A stretch of 43,291 bases of DNA from Vagococcus silagei (GCF_004795745.1 NZ_SDGV01000013.1:1-43291); one strand, 5' to 3'. Shown: positions 26,162 to 35,346, counted from the first letter of the stretch. Notes: generated by a model from the sequence alone, not told the origin. Translations and numbers: made by a program.

Positions 26162-27176
26162 AATGTTTTCGTGAAATCTTACGATAATTAAGTGGCGTGA
26201 CACCTTGAGTACGTTTGAATAGACGAACAAAGTAACTCGACTCAAGATAGCCTAATTGCTCACTAATTTCAGTAATTGTTAGATCAGTTGTTGCTAAAAG
26301 TTCTTTGGCCCAAGTCATTTTCATCTTGATATACATCGTTTTAAATGACTCACCTAGTTCTTCTTTTAGTAAGCGACTTAAATGACTTTGACTGAGGTTT
26401 GTGACTTTTGCTAAGTCTTTCAGTGTGACGAGTTGTGTTTTATTTGCGTATAAATAATCTAGTGCAGGTTGGAGTTGCTGGTTTTTAGTTTGATAACCTT
26501 GACTAAAATCTTCAAGTCGCTGATTTAAAAGTGTTGAATTCAAATCTTTTTGCATGACTTCTAAATTCTCAGTTGTTGGTGGTACTAAAGAATCATGCTC
26601 TTTAGGTGTCAGATGAATTGTTTGTTGGTACATTTTAATTAAGTATTCTTTTTTGATTGCTTCTGAGACAATATATTCACTAAGTCTAGCTAGCATATCT
26701 GCAACCTGTAAGAGTTCTGTTAAGGATAGTTTGGGATATTGATTAAATAATTCTTGGTTTTTAGTTTTAAAATCATCTAAGATTGTTTGATCAGGTACAT
26801 GTAAGATTTTCTCTAGTTTTTGATTGTCGTCATCTAACAGAATTTCACCGGCCATAATCGCGCCCACGTAGCGGTCATTGATAAGAATCGGAATGGCCAT
26901 ATCGACAATGTCAAAATGACAATGATAGATATAGGGTTTTTCTGTCCGTACTGCCTCTAGTCCAGCTCTAGCATCACAAGTTTCACAGTATTTTGAAAGT
27001 TCCGGATTTGAACGTGCGAGGTGACAAAAGGGTTGAATTTTACTATGTTTTGAAACAGGACGCCCTCGATAGTCGACTAAAATGATGGCAACTTTTGTTG
27101 TTTTTGCGATTGAATCCTGAACGCGCTCCCATTTCTCTAAATCTAATACTTTCTCTAGTTCAAAAGACATTCCCAT
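26160..27176 (-). CDS. PocR-domain AraC-family transcriptional regulator
   Basis: The 338-residue regulator has an N-terminal PocR-type sensory domain (about 5-165) with conserved cysteines (FCHLARSNPELSKYCETCD and YHCHFDIVDMAIPI). The two AraC helix-turn-helix motifs are at the C-terminus (VTLKDLAKVTNLSQSHLSRLLK and ISEQLGYLESSYFVRLFKRTQG). PocR domains sense small diols or polyols in propanediol/glycerol systems. It is divergent from the gldA-dha operon, so it probably activates it in response to glycerol or dihydroxyacetone. The ATG at 27176 follows GAGGTGA; an in-frame ATG 16 codons upstream lacks a site. Confidence 0.85.
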   Translation of the reverse strand: MGMSFELEKVLDLEKWERVQDSIAKTTKVAIILVDYRGRPVSKHSKIQPFCHLARSNPELSKYCETCDARAGLEAVRTEKPYIYHCHFDIVDMAIPILINDRYVGAIMAGEILLDDDNQKLEKILHVPDQTILDDFKTKNQELFNQYPKLSLTELLQVADMLARLSEYIVSEAIKKEYLIKMYQQTIHLTPKEHDSLVPPTTENLEVMQKDLNSTLLNQRLEDFSQGYQTKNQQLQPALDYLYANKTQLVTLKDLAKVTNLSQSHLSRLLKEELGESFKTMYIKMKMTWAKELLATTDLTITEISEQLGYLESSYFVRLFKRTQGVTPLNYRKISRKH

Positions 27177-27297
27177 ATTCTTCACCTCGTTATTTATTAT
27201 ACAAAAAAAAGTGCTAAATCGCAAAAAAAGTCTATTTGATAAAAAAAGTCAGTATGTAAAGATTAAATGTCATCATGATTGTCTAATGAATTCTTTG

Positions 27298-27311
27298 TGA
27301 AAACGCTTTAT
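27298..27311 (+). promoter_or_regulatory. cre site upstream of gldA
   Basis: TGAAAACGCTTTAT matches the CcpA operator consensus except for the last base. It lies 34 bp before the gldA start, where bound CcpA would block the operon while a preferred sugar is available. Confidence 0.7.
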
Positions 27312-27344
27312 GATGAATGTATTAAGAAGAGAGGATGATTGATA

Positions 27345-28478
27345 ATGAGAAAAGCACTTATTTTACCAACAAAATATGTCCAAGGGGAAGACGAATTATA
27401 TAATTTAGGCTATTTTGTACAAACTTTTGGAAAGTCCGCATTATTAATTGCCCATCCAGATGATGTAAACCGAGTACGTATTCAATTGGATGCGACAGCA
27501 CAAAAATTTGGTATTGAGTTTATTGAAGGCGGTTTCAGTGGTGAGGTTACACGTGAAGAAACGAAACGATTACAAGAAGAAGCGTTAGCTAAAAAAACTG
27601 ATTGTGTCATTGGTTTAGGTGGTGGAAAAGCAATTGACGCTTCTAAAGTTGTAGCGGAAGGCGAAAATTTAATTATCGTGCCTACGATTGCTGCGCAAGA
27701 CGCACCAACTTCTCATTCGGCAGTTCTCTATCATGCAGACGGAAGTTTTGATGATTATGCGTACTTTAAACAAAGTCCAAGTGTCGTTTTAGTCGATACA
27801 AAAGTAATTGCACAAGCACCAACACGATTCTTAGTAGCTGGAATGGGAGATGCGTTAGCAACATACTTTGAAGCTCGTGCAAGTCATAATTCATATTCTC
27901 GTGTGAATGCAAGTTTACCAATGGGTTCTCGTGAAGGTCTAACACCAAATGCAGTAGGTACTTATGCTGCTTTAGAAATGGCACACTTATGTTGGAAATT
28001 CTTACAAGAAGACGGCTTACAAGCTAAAATTGCCTGTGATGCAAACTTAGCAACTGAAGCATTAAATAAAATTGTTGAAACAAATATTCTTTTATCTGGT
28101 TTAGGTTTTGAAAGTGCTGGTTTAGCAGCAGCTCACGCCATTCATAATGGTATGACAGTTCTTGAAGGCGCTCATGGCGCGTTACATGGTGAAAAAGTAG
28201 CGTTTGCAACAATCGTTCAATTGGTCTTAGAAGACGCTGAAAAGGCGGAACTTGAAGCAGTGTTAGACTTCTGTTTATCGGTTGATCTACCAGTGACTTT
28301 AAACGATTTAGGTGTCGACAATATTTCTTATGAAGAAGCTTTAGCGGTAGCTAAAATTGCATGTATTCCAGAAGAATCAATTCACGCAATGCCATTCCCA
28401 ATTGTCGAAGAAGAAGTGGCGAATGCGATTATTGTTGCAGATAAAATTGGTCATGATTATAAAATGAACCACAAATAG
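27345..28478 (+). CDS. gldA: Glycerol dehydrogenase
   Basis: The NAD-dependent enzyme oxidises glycerol to dihydroxyacetone. The 377-residue iron/zinc-type polyol dehydrogenase has the NAD-binding GLGGGKAIDASK, PTIAAQDAPTS, and metal ligands Asp in GMGDALATYFEA and His in AAHAIHNG and GALHGEKV. The ATG at 27345 follows AGAGGA; a TTG two codons earlier is possible. It heads an operon with dhaM, dhaK and dhaL, which phosphorylate its product, so glycerol enters glycolysis as dihydroxyacetone phosphate. This gene order matches that known from Enterococcus faecalis. Confidence 0.94.
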   Translation: MRKALILPTKYVQGEDELYNLGYFVQTFGKSALLIAHPDDVNRVRIQLDATAQKFGIEFIEGGFSGEVTREETKRLQEEALAKKTDCVIGLGGGKAIDASKVVAEGENLIIVPTIAAQDAPTSHSAVLYHADGSFDDYAYFKQSPSVVLVDTKVIAQAPTRFLVAGMGDALATYFEARASHNSYSRVNASLPMGSREGLTPNAVGTYAALEMAHLCWKFLQEDGLQAKIACDANLATEALNKIVETNILLSGLGFESAGLAAAHAIHNGMTVLEGAHGALHGEKVAFATIVQLVLEDAEKAELEAVLDFCLSVDLPVTLNDLGVDNISYEEALAVAKIACIPEESIHAMPFPIVEEEVANAIIVADKIGHDYKMNHK

Positions 28479-28498
28479 TTAGAACAGGGGTGTGTAGC

Positions 28499-28900
28499 AT
28501 GAAGAAAAATATCATTTTAGTCTCACATAGTAAACAAATTACGGATGGCTTAAAAGAAATGATTGATCAAATGAATCAGTCAGATCAAGTTGAAGTTCAC
28601 TCGTTAGGCGGCACATTTGATGATTTATTAGGGTCTGATCCAATGAAAATTTTAACCGTTGTAAATGACGCAGCACCGACTGAAATCTTTTTAGTCTTCG
28701 CTGATTTAGGTAGTGCGGTAATGAGTTCTGAATTAGCTTATGACATGTTGGATGAGGCACAACAAAAAAATTATTATTTAGTTGATGCGCCACTTGTTGA
28801 GGGTGCGTTTGCAGCAGCGATTACAGCTGGTGTGATAGATGATCTCGATCAAATTATGGCTGAAGCAAAAAAATCAGGCGGAAAAGGATGGGACAAATAA
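28499..28900 (+). CDS. dhaM: PTS-dependent dihydroxyacetone kinase phosphotransferase subunit
   Basis: DhaM passes phosphate from HPr to the ADP bound on DhaL. The 133-residue protein is the single mannose-type EIIA domain form, with the N-terminal IILVSHSKQITDGL holding the phospho-accepting His, then VFADLGSAVMSSELAYDML and PLVEGAFAAA. It lacks the HPr and EI extensions found in enteric DhaM. The ATG at 28499 follows CAGGGGTG. Its stop codon overlaps the dhaK start by one base. Confidence 0.93.
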   Translation: MKKNIILVSHSKQITDGLKEMIDQMNQSDQVEVHSLGGTFDDLLGSDPMKILTVVNDAAPTEIFLVFADLGSAVMSSELAYDMLDEAQQKNYYLVDAPLVEGAFAAAITAGVIDDLDQIMAEAKKSGGKGWDK

Positions 28901-29883
28901 TGAAAAAAATTATCAATGAACCAGGTGCAATTGTTGAAGAAATGCTAGAAGGTATGATTCTAAGTTACCCTAAATTAATCAAACGTGTCGATGACTCACG
29001 TGTTGTTACCCAAGTGGCCAAAGTGAATCAAGTTGGTTTAGTTTCTGGTGGTGGTAGTGGTCATGAGCCCGCACATGCTGGTTTTGTGGGTGACGGTATG
29101 CTACAAGCTGCTGTTCTCGGAGATGTTTTTACTTCTCCAACACCAGATCAAATTTTGACAGGCATTCAAGCTGCCAATAATGGTCAAGGTGTTTTGTTAA
29201 TTGTTAAAAACTATACGGGAGATATTTTAAACTTTGAAATGGCGATGGACCTTGCGCAATTAGAAGATATCTCAGTTGAGATGGTTGTTGTTGATGATGA
29301 TATCGCAGTGGAAGATAGCACTTATACGGCTGGTAAACGAGGCGTTGCTGGTACTGTTTTAGTTCATAAAATTTTAGGTGATGCTGCGCGTGAAGGTACT
29401 TCACTTACTGAGTTAAAGGTGCTGGGCGACCGCTTAGTTAAAGAAATTAAAACAATAGGAATTGCTTTAAAAGCAGCGACTGTTCCTGAAGTTGGCAAAC
29501 CCGGTTTTGAACTTTCAGATGATGAAATTGAATATGGTGTGGGTATTCATGGTGAACCAGGATATCATCGTGAAAAAATCCAACCTTCACGTGTTTTGGC
29601 AGAACACATGGTAACCAAAATTTTAACTGATGGTGCCACTAAACCAAAACGTGTTGGCGTTTTAGTCAATGGAATGGGTGGTACAGCATTGATGGAACAA
29701 TTTGTATTCATGAGAGATTGCCTAGATGTTTTGGCAAAACAGGGCGTTGAAGTGGCCTTTACTAAGGTTGGTAATTATATGACTTCCATTGATATGCAAG
29801 GTGTTTCAGTAACATTAATTAATTTAGAAGACGAATCATGGTTAGAAAGTTTGAATCGTTCTGTTGAGACAATATCTTGGTAA
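28900..29883 (+). CDS. dhaK: Dihydroxyacetone kinase substrate-binding subunit
   Basis: DhaK binds dihydroxyacetone covalently through a histidine and receives phosphate from DhaL. The 327-residue protein has GGGSGHEPAHAGFVG, the VKNYTGDILNFEMA segment and GVGIHGEPGYHREK, which contains the substrate-binding His. The start is the ATG of TAATG, overlapping the dhaM stop by one base, with GGATGG as ribosome binding site, so the two genes are translationally coupled. dhaL follows after 15 bp. Confidence 0.95.
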   Translation: MKKIINEPGAIVEEMLEGMILSYPKLIKRVDDSRVVTQVAKVNQVGLVSGGGSGHEPAHAGFVGDGMLQAAVLGDVFTSPTPDQILTGIQAANNGQGVLLIVKNYTGDILNFEMAMDLAQLEDISVEMVVVDDDIAVEDSTYTAGKRGVAGTVLVHKILGDAAREGTSLTELKVLGDRLVKEIKTIGIALKAATVPEVGKPGFELSDDEIEYGVGIHGEPGYHREKIQPSRVLAEHMVTKILTDGATKPKRVGVLVNGMGGTALMEQFVFMRDCLDVLAKQGVEVAFTKVGNYMTSIDMQGVSVTLINLEDESWLESLNRSVETISW

Positions 29884-29898
29884 TGGAGGGAGAGAAGT

Positions 29899-30495
29899 AT
29901 GGAATTAACAGTTAAAGAAATTCAAGTATGGTTAGATAAATTTACAGAAAAAATTGAAGCAAATAAAGCTTATTTAAGTGATTTAGATACACCGATTGGT
30001 GACGGGGATCACGGAAATAATATGGGACGTGGTGTTGCAGCGTATCAAGAATCGCTTGCTAAACAAAAACCAACGACAATTCCCGATACATTTAAAGTTA
30101 TGACAATGGCAATGATTTCTAAAGTTGGTGGTGCGTCAGGCCCACTTTATGGCTCAGCATTTATGGGCATGACCAAAGCTGCGCAAGGAATGGATGCATT
30201 TACTTCACAAGATGAATTACAAACTATTATTGCGGCAGGGTTAGATGGAATTAAGCAACGCGGCAAAGCTGAAGTTGATGATAAAACAATGGTTGATGTG
30301 TGGGATGCTATTGTTGGGTTAATCGAAGCAGGTGATTTCACAGCTGAGGCTGTAGAAGCTGCGAAAAACAATACCAAAGATATGTTAGCTAAAAAAGGAC
30401 GTGCCTCATATTTGGGTGAACGTTCGATTGGCCATATCGATCCAGGTGCCGCTTCAAGTGCACTATTGTTTGAAAGTTTAATTGAAGTATTGTAA
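29899..30495 (+). CDS. dhaL: Dihydroxyacetone kinase ADP-binding subunit
   Basis: DhaL holds ADP/ATP with two Mg ions and phosphorylates the dihydroxyacetone bound to DhaK. The 198-residue protein has the metal-binding TPIGDGDHGNNMGRG, the GASGPLYG loop and a C-terminal SYLGERSIGHIDPGAASS nucleotide lid. GGAGGGAG precedes the ATG. It is the last gene of the gldA-dhaMKL operon, ending at a terminator at 30504-30537. No separate transporter for glycerol or dihydroxyacetone is in this operon. Confidence 0.95.
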   Translation: MELTVKEIQVWLDKFTEKIEANKAYLSDLDTPIGDGDHGNNMGRGVAAYQESLAKQKPTTIPDTFKVMTMAMISKVGGASGPLYGSAFMGMTKAAQGMDAFTSQDELQTIIAAGLDGIKQRGKAEVDDKTMVDVWDAIVGLIEAGDFTAEAVEAAKNNTKDMLAKKGRASYLGERSIGHIDPGAASSALLFESLIEVL

Positions 30496-30503
30496 ATAGT
30501 AAG

Positions 30504-30537
30504 TCGAGATTGTCTGAGGATAGTCTCGATTTTTTTG
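30504..30537 (+). terminator. dha operon terminator
   Basis: TCGAGA (30504-30509) pairs with TCTCGA (30524-30529), with further G-U pairs inside, followed by a T-run. Confidence 0.8.
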
Positions 30538-30552
30538 GTTGTTTTGCTGGGG

Positions 30553-30693
30553 AGGTGGAAGAGGTTGGGGCGCCTGGTTATTGGGGTTTAGTGAGCTGAG
30601 CTGAACATTAAGCTAATCCTGGTCTTCAGACACAAACCGTCTGTAGTCCAGGCTCATCTTAATGTTCAGCTCAAAGCGCTCCCTTCACCACCT
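30553..30693. repeat. Long intergenic palindrome, possible copy of the hairpin repeat family
   Basis: The perfect 15-bp arms GAGCTGAACATTAAG (30598-30612) and CTTAATGTTCAGCTC (30658-30672) enclose CCTGG/CCAGG behind a 5x5 internal loop (CTAAT/CTCAT). Outer GGTGG/CCACC and GGGGCGC/GCGCTCCC pairings extend it. The AAG-N5 / N5-CTT layout resembles copies 1, 2 and 4, though the sequence differs. Confidence 0.5.
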
Positions 30694-30704
30694 AGTTCGT
30701 TAAG

Positions 30705-30733
30705 TTGAAAATATCTTTCATCTCACGTAAAAT
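30705..30733 (+). promoter_or_regulatory. pncB promoter
   Basis: TTGAAA (30705-30710), 17 bp, TAAAAT (30728-30733). Confidence 0.6.
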
Positions 30734-30768
30734 AAAGGTATTAAATTAAGATTGAAGGTTGGGTAATA

Positions 30769-32235
30769 ATGGTAATGCAACAAATGATCGATTCTCAAGC
30801 GCTTCACACAGATTTTTATCAACTCAATATGATGAAAACATATTGGGAGTTAGGGCGTGCTGATAAAAAAGCAGTATTCGAGTGTTACTTTAGAAAAATG
30901 CCTTTCAAAAGTGGGTATGCGATTTTTGCGGGATTAGAACGATTGGTTAATTATCTTGATCAATTAAAGTTCTCTGAAGATGATATTGATTATTTAAGAG
31001 AAGTCACAGATTATCCGGAAGAATTTTTAGATTACTTAAAAGATTTTAAATTTGAATGTACAGTTCGTTCGGCTGTTGAGGGTGAAATGGTCTTCAATGA
31101 TGAACCGCTTGTTCAGGTTGAAGGTCCGCTTGCTCAATGTCAATTGATTGAAACGGCCCTCTTAAATATTATTAACTATCAAACTTTAATTGCGACAAAA
31201 GCTGCTCGTATTAAGTCAGTAGTTGAAGACGATGTTGTAATGGAGTTTGGCACAAGACGTGCGCAAGAGATGGATGCTGCGATTTGGGGCACACGTGCGG
31301 CATTTATTGGCGGTTTTGACGCGACAAGTAATGTTAAAGCGGGTAAATTATTTGGGATTCCGATTGCGGGAACACATGCTCACAGTTTAATTCAATCATA
31401 CTTGGATGATTACGAAGGTTTTAAAGCTTATGCAATGACGCATAAAGATTGTGTTTTCTTAGTTGATACCTATGACACGCTTTTAAGTGGTGTGCCAAAT
31501 GCGATTCGTGTTGCGCGTGAAATGGGTGATAAGATTAATTTCCAAGGCGTTCGAATTGATAGTGGCGATATGGCTTATATTTCTAAGAAAGTGCGTAAAC
31601 AGTTAGATGAAGCAGGATTTCCTGATGCTAAAATTTATGCTTCAAATGATTTAGATGAGTCAACTATTCTAAATCTAAAAATGCAACGAGCAAAAATTGA
31701 TGTTTGGGGTGTGGGTACGAAGTTAATTACAGCGTATGATCAGCCTGCATTGGGAGCTGTCTATAAACTAGTATCGATTGAAAATGATCAAGGTCAAATG
31801 GTCGATTCAATCAAGTTATCAAGTAATGCTGAGAAAGTATCGACTCCTGGTAAGAAACAAGTTTGGCGTATTACTGCTGAAGATGGTAAGTCAGAGGGTG
31901 ATTATATTACACTTTGGCATGAAGATCCTCGTAAACAAAATGAATTATTTATGTTCCATCCGGTCCATACTTTTATTAATAAAACTGTCGAAAATTTTGA
32001 TGCTCGCCCAATATTAGTTGATATCTATCATAAAGGTAAACGTGTCTATGATTTACCTGAATTATTTGAGATTAAGCAAACGGCTCAACAAAGTTTGGAT
32101 TCATTGTGGGAAGAATATAAACGTAATTTAAACCCGCAAAAATATCCGGTCGATTTATCGAAAGAATGTTGGAATCATAAAATGCGTACGATTGAAAAAG
32201 TGCGTAAAGGTGTACAAAAGAATCGTAATAAATAA
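30769..32235 (+). CDS. pncB: Nicotinate phosphoribosyltransferase
   Basis: The enzyme makes nicotinate mononucleotide from nicotinate and PRPP, with ATP hydrolysis, in NAD salvage. The 488-residue protein is the long Firmicute form, with HTDFYQLNMMKTYWELGRADKKAVFE at the N-terminus, EFGTRRAQEMDAAIWGTRAAFIGG at the active site, GTHAHSLIQSY and the VRIDSGDMAYISK phosphate-binding strand. The ribosome binding site (GAAGG) is modest, and the ATG at 30775 is an alternative start. It is a single gene with its own promoter and terminator. Confidence 0.95.
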   Translation: MVMQQMIDSQALHTDFYQLNMMKTYWELGRADKKAVFECYFRKMPFKSGYAIFAGLERLVNYLDQLKFSEDDIDYLREVTDYPEEFLDYLKDFKFECTVRSAVEGEMVFNDEPLVQVEGPLAQCQLIETALLNIINYQTLIATKAARIKSVVEDDVVMEFGTRRAQEMDAAIWGTRAAFIGGFDATSNVKAGKLFGIPIAGTHAHSLIQSYLDDYEGFKAYAMTHKDCVFLVDTYDTLLSGVPNAIRVAREMGDKINFQGVRIDSGDMAYISKKVRKQLDEAGFPDAKIYASNDLDESTILNLKMQRAKIDVWGVGTKLITAYDQPALGAVYKLVSIENDQGQMVDSIKLSSNAEKVSTPGKKQVWRITAEDGKSEGDYITLWHEDPRKQNELFMFHPVHTFINKTVENFDARPILVDIYHKGKRVYDLPELFEIKQTAQQSLDSLWEEYKRNLNPQKYPVDLSKECWNHKMRTIEKVRKGVQKNRNK

Positions 32236-32241
32236 TAAAAC

Positions 32242-32292
32242 AAACCCATCTCGGAGTCAGTACAAATTGACGATGAGATGGGTTTTCTTTTG
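32242..32292 (+). terminator. pncB terminator
   Basis: AAACCCATCTC (32242-32252) pairs with GAGATGGGTTT (32275-32285), with an inner GTCA/TGAC and a T-rich tail. Confidence 0.85.
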
Positions 32293-32298
32293 GAAATA

Positions 32299-32409
32299 GG
32301 ATTTTTTAAAGCTGGGGTTCGGTCCCAAGTCAATCTTACGATTAAATCAAAGAACGATTTATTCGTAAGCTCGTCTTGCGACTCACCTCAAATCGCTTTA
32401 AAAATCACC
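32299..32409. repeat. Intergenic hairpin repeat, copy 4
   Basis: CAAG (32326) and CTTACGA (32335-32341) pair with TCGTAAG (32363-32369) and CTTG (32375-32378) around a 5x5 internal loop. The outer part is GGATTTTTTAAAGC/GCTTTAAAAATC. It shares GGATTTT, GCTGG, TCGG-N4-AAGTCAAT and AAAAATCACC with copy 1. Its right end contains the last codons and stop of fbp. Confidence 0.55.
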
Positions 32410-34323
32410 TAGGGATGAATAAGCGAGTAGGCCTACTAAGTCTTGAATCTCGGTTTTTAGTTGGGCGCCGACGGTTGTGTCGGAGACTTTTTTGCGGTCT
32501 ACTGGTCGGTCGACGACGCGTCGGATTGAGAGGACATCGTCGTGCTGGCTTAAGATATGTTCAATTGAAGAGAAAGCTTTATGGGCAACAAGTTGCATAC
32601 CATATGAATTATACAGAAGTGTATATCCAGCTAGGCCGGTTGTCTTTTGATAGGGTTTAGAAAAACCGCCATCGATAACAATCATTTTACCGTTAGCTTT
32701 AATCGGGTCTTCGCCTTTGACTTCTTTAATTGGCGTGTGACCGTTGATAATATGACTATCATCACCATTTAAGTCAAACTCTTTTAGCAATTGGCGAATC
32801 ACGGCTTCATCTTCACGAAGTTCATAGTAAACATTTTTTTCTTCAGTATGTGTTACTTTGTCAGCAATAAAATAGCGTTCGAATGTTGTCATTTCTTTTT
32901 TACCAAAAAGTGATGAACATTCGCCGGACCAAAGATACCAAATTAAGTCGGTATTATAGTCTTGCGTGATGTGTGGCTCTTTATAGGCTGCGCGCAGTGA
33001 TGTTTCGAAATAGTCTAAGAGTGATTTTCCTGCATAAGTTTTACCATTAAGTGTCATCCCTTTAAATGAGCCATCTGATTGTAACGGAATACAGCCGTGA
33101 ATTAAGAGATTTTCATTATAGACTAAGTACATACTGCCTTTTTTCATCAAGAAATTAAGATGACGACGCAATTTTTCTGAATTGACGAAGTTACTTAGTA
33201 AGTGTTCAATCAAGTCGTGTTCCTCGGGCGTAATTTCATCAGGTCGCTCAGGATTTACGGTAGCAAAACAGGTATTTTCAAGTGGGTAAAGTTTACCGTG
33301 AATTAAGACTTCTTGTGTTTGGAAATTAGTATTCGACAAGAGTAAACGATGTTCCATATCAAATTCTGGACGACGACGAACGAGTTGTTCTTCGAGTTTG
33401 AATTGTAAAATGGCAGCTGCTTGATGCATTTTAGTTGTTTCATCTAAATTTTCTTTTGACACGTGATCATCACTTGCTAATTTTGGTCGGAAGGCTGGAT
33501 TATCAAGATAATATTTTTCAGCATAAGTTAATAAAGGACGTAAGTTGATGCCGTAAGCATCTTCAATAATGGATAGATTATTATAGCGTGCACAAATCCG
33601 AATGACATTCATCATACAGATTGCCGAGCCGGAAGCAGCCCCCATCCAAATAATATCGTGATTTCCCCACTGGACATCAACTGAGTGATACTCAATTAGT
33701 GCTTCCACAATTTTATCAGGTGCTGGTCCACGATCATAAATATCGCCGACAACGTGCAAGTGATCGATTGCTAATTGTTGAATTGTGTAACTGAGGTCAA
33801 TGATTAAAGGTTGTGCTTGTCGAAGTTGAATGACATCATTAATAATTTGATCGTAGTAATCTTTTTTATCATTAGTCGCGATATTTTGGTAAAGCAATTC
33901 TTCAATAATATAGCTGAATCGTTTTGGTAATGTTTTACGGACTTTAGAACGTGTATACTTTGTTGCTGAAAGTCGTGTCAATTGAATCAGTTGATCAATC
34001 GTCTCTTTATACCAAGTAGCTGATAATTCATGTTCAATCCGAGCTAGACGTAATTCGGGATAGTAAACAAGTGTCGCTAATTCTTTTTGTTCTTTACTTG
34101 TCAGAGTTTGGTGAAATAAATCATTAATCTTTTCTTTGATATTACCAGAAGCATTTCTTAAGAGATGTTGAAATGCGTCATACTCTCCGTGGAGATCACT
34201 GACGAAGTGTTCAGTTCCTTTGGGTAAATTTAAAATTGCTTTTAAATTAATGATTTCGCTTACAATTTCTTCTGTCGACTGAAAAGTCTTTCCCAATAAT
34301 TCAAAGTACTTATTTTTATCCAT
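32398..34323 (-). CDS. fbp: Fructose-1,6-bisphosphatase, class III
   Basis: This gluconeogenic phosphatase hydrolyses fructose 1,6-bisphosphate to fructose 6-phosphate. The 641-residue length is typical of the class III enzymes of Firmicutes, which belong to the metallophosphoesterase fold. Metal-binding blocks are visible in order: [39 protein letters not shown] and [14 protein letters not shown]. The ATG at 34323 follows AGAGGTCT with a rather long spacer. The last residues (SLGDF) and stop overlap the end of the hairpin repeat at 32.3 kb. Confidence 0.95.
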   Translation of the reverse strand: MDKNKYFELLGKTFQSTEEIVSEIINLKAILNLPKGTEHFVSDLHGEYDAFQHLLRNASGNIKEKINDLFHQTLTSKEQKELATLVYYPELRLARIEHELSATWYKETIDQLIQLTRLSATKYTRSKVRKTLPKRFSYIIEELLYQNIATNDKKDYYDQIINDVIQLRQAQPLIIDLSYTIQQLAIDHLHVVGDIYDRGPAPDKIVEALIEYHSVDVQWGNHDIIWMGAASGSAICMMNVIRICARYNNLSIIEDAYGINLRPLLTYAEKYYLDNPAFRPKLASDDHVSKENLDETTKMHQAAAILQFKLEEQLVRRRPEFDMEHRLLLSNTNFQTQEVLIHGKLYPLENTCFATVNPERPDEITPEEHDLIEHLLSNFVNSEKLRRHLNFLMKKGSMYLVYNENLLIHGCIPLQSDGSFKGMTLNGKTYAGKSLLDYFETSLRAAYKEPHITQDYNTDLIWYLWSGECSSLFGKKEMTTFERYFIADKVTHTEEKNVYYELREDEAVIRQLLKEFDLNGDDSHIINGHTPIKEVKGEDPIKANGKMIVIDGGFSKPYQKTTGLAGYTLLYNSYGMQLVAHKAFSSIEHILSQHDDVLSIRRVVDRPVDRKKVSDTTVGAQLKTEIQDLVGLLAYSSLGDF

Positions 34324-34414
34324 AAAAAAACTAGACCTCTTTTCACTATGATAGGTTAAGGATAGGTGAAAAGGTAGGTATTGTCAACCGTACCAATCTT
34401 ATGAGATTTCAATG

Positions 34415-34443
34415 TTGAACTCATGGATTAATCTTTGTATAAT
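34415..34443 (+). promoter_or_regulatory. O-methyltransferase gene promoter
   Basis: TTGAAC (34415-34420), 17 bp ending in TG, and TATAAT (34438-34443). It places the transcript start near 34450, which rules out an in-frame TTG start at 34435. Confidence 0.75.
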
Positions 34444-34473
34444 CAATATGGAATGAGAAAGGAAGAACGAAAG

Positions 34474-35202
34474 ATGAGAAATGAAATGATGCACCGTCCT
34501 GTATTGAAAGATGAAATAATCGATTTAATCCGTGTTCGTCAACCAGAAATTCAAGGTCGTGTTGGCGAGATTCAACAGCAAGCTAAAGTGGATGGTGTTC
34601 CAGTAATTCCAAACGAAACAGCGTCATTTTTACGTTTTTTCGTGAAGCAAATTAAAGCAAAATCAATTCTTGAAATTGGAACAGCTATTGGATTTTCTGC
34701 AAGCCTGATGTTAGAAGCGGCTGGCGAAGGCGCACATGTGACAACGATTGATCGTTTTGACGTGATGATTCGAAAAGCGAAGGCCAACTTTAAGAAATTA
34801 GGTGTTGAATCGCAAGTAACCTTACTTGAAGGAGATGCCAAAGATATCCTCCCAAGTTTGACGGACTCTTATGACTTTATTTTTATGGATAGTGCAAAAT
34901 CAAAATATATCGAATTTTTACCTGATTGCTTACGTGTCTTAAAAAAAGATGGTGTATTAATGATTGATGATGTTTTTCAAGCTGGCACTGTGATGCATGA
35001 CCGCTTGGACGTTCCTAAAAGTCAACGGACGATTCATCGTAAATTAAATTTACTATATGATACAGTTTTAAATCATCCGGATTTAACAGTCACAATTTTA
35101 CCACTAGGTGATGGTGTTTTAATGATTGCCAAAGATGTGGAGACTGTTGATTTATCGCAACTTGAAAAAAAATTAAAAAATAATGCAGAAAATAAAAAAT
35201 AA
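34474..35202 (+). CDS. SAM-dependent O-methyltransferase
   Basis: The 242-residue class I methyltransferase is of the O-methyltransferase family 3 (CCoAOMT-like; the YrrM/TrmR type). It shows SAM motif I ILEIGTAIGFSASLM, the acidic strand TTIDRFDVM, the motif around LLEGDAKDIL and the metal-type DFIFMDSAKSKY. In Bacillus a relative (TrmR) methylates 5-hydroxyuridine in tRNA, so a tRNA role is plausible, but this is not shown here. I choose the ATG at 34474 because GAAAGGAAG lies about 8 bases upstream; an in-frame ATG at 34453 is less well placed. Confidence 0.82.
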   Translation: MRNEMMHRPVLKDEIIDLIRVRQPEIQGRVGEIQQQAKVDGVPVIPNETASFLRFFVKQIKAKSILEIGTAIGFSASLMLEAAGEGAHVTTIDRFDVMIRKAKANFKKLGVESQVTLLEGDAKDILPSLTDSYDFIFMDSAKSKYIEFLPDCLRVLKKDGVLMIDDVFQAGTVMHDRLDVPKSQRTIHRKLNLLYDTVLNHPDLTVTILPLGDGVLMIAKDVETVDLSQLEKKLKNNAENKK

Positions 35203-35346
35203 AATCATGTTTTACTAATATTATGATTAAGAACAGCTCCTCAGGACTAGAACAATCGACGAACATATATTTTTATCACCTGTAACCAGTGATAATCTAG
35301 TCCGTTCTTAAGTAAAGATTTGAGCCCTGCTCTCAGCTCAAATTAA
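35203..35346. other. Structured intergenic region downstream of the methyltransferase
   Basis: TTAAGAAC, GGACTAGA and TTATCAC (35227-35279) pair in order with a continuous right arm GTGATAA-TCTAGTCC-GTTCTTAA (35289-35311). The left arm has bulges of 9 and 21 nt. A second hairpin, ATTTGAGC/GCTCAAAT (35318-35343), follows, then the terminator. It may be a small structured RNA or a transposed repeat; no gene is visible. Confidence 0.45.

Noticed and set aside
35203-35346. T-box or known riboswitch behind the methyltransferase gene
   Set aside because: There is no T-box sequence (TGGNACCGCG type) and no recognisable aptamer core; the structure also follows rather than precedes a close gene.
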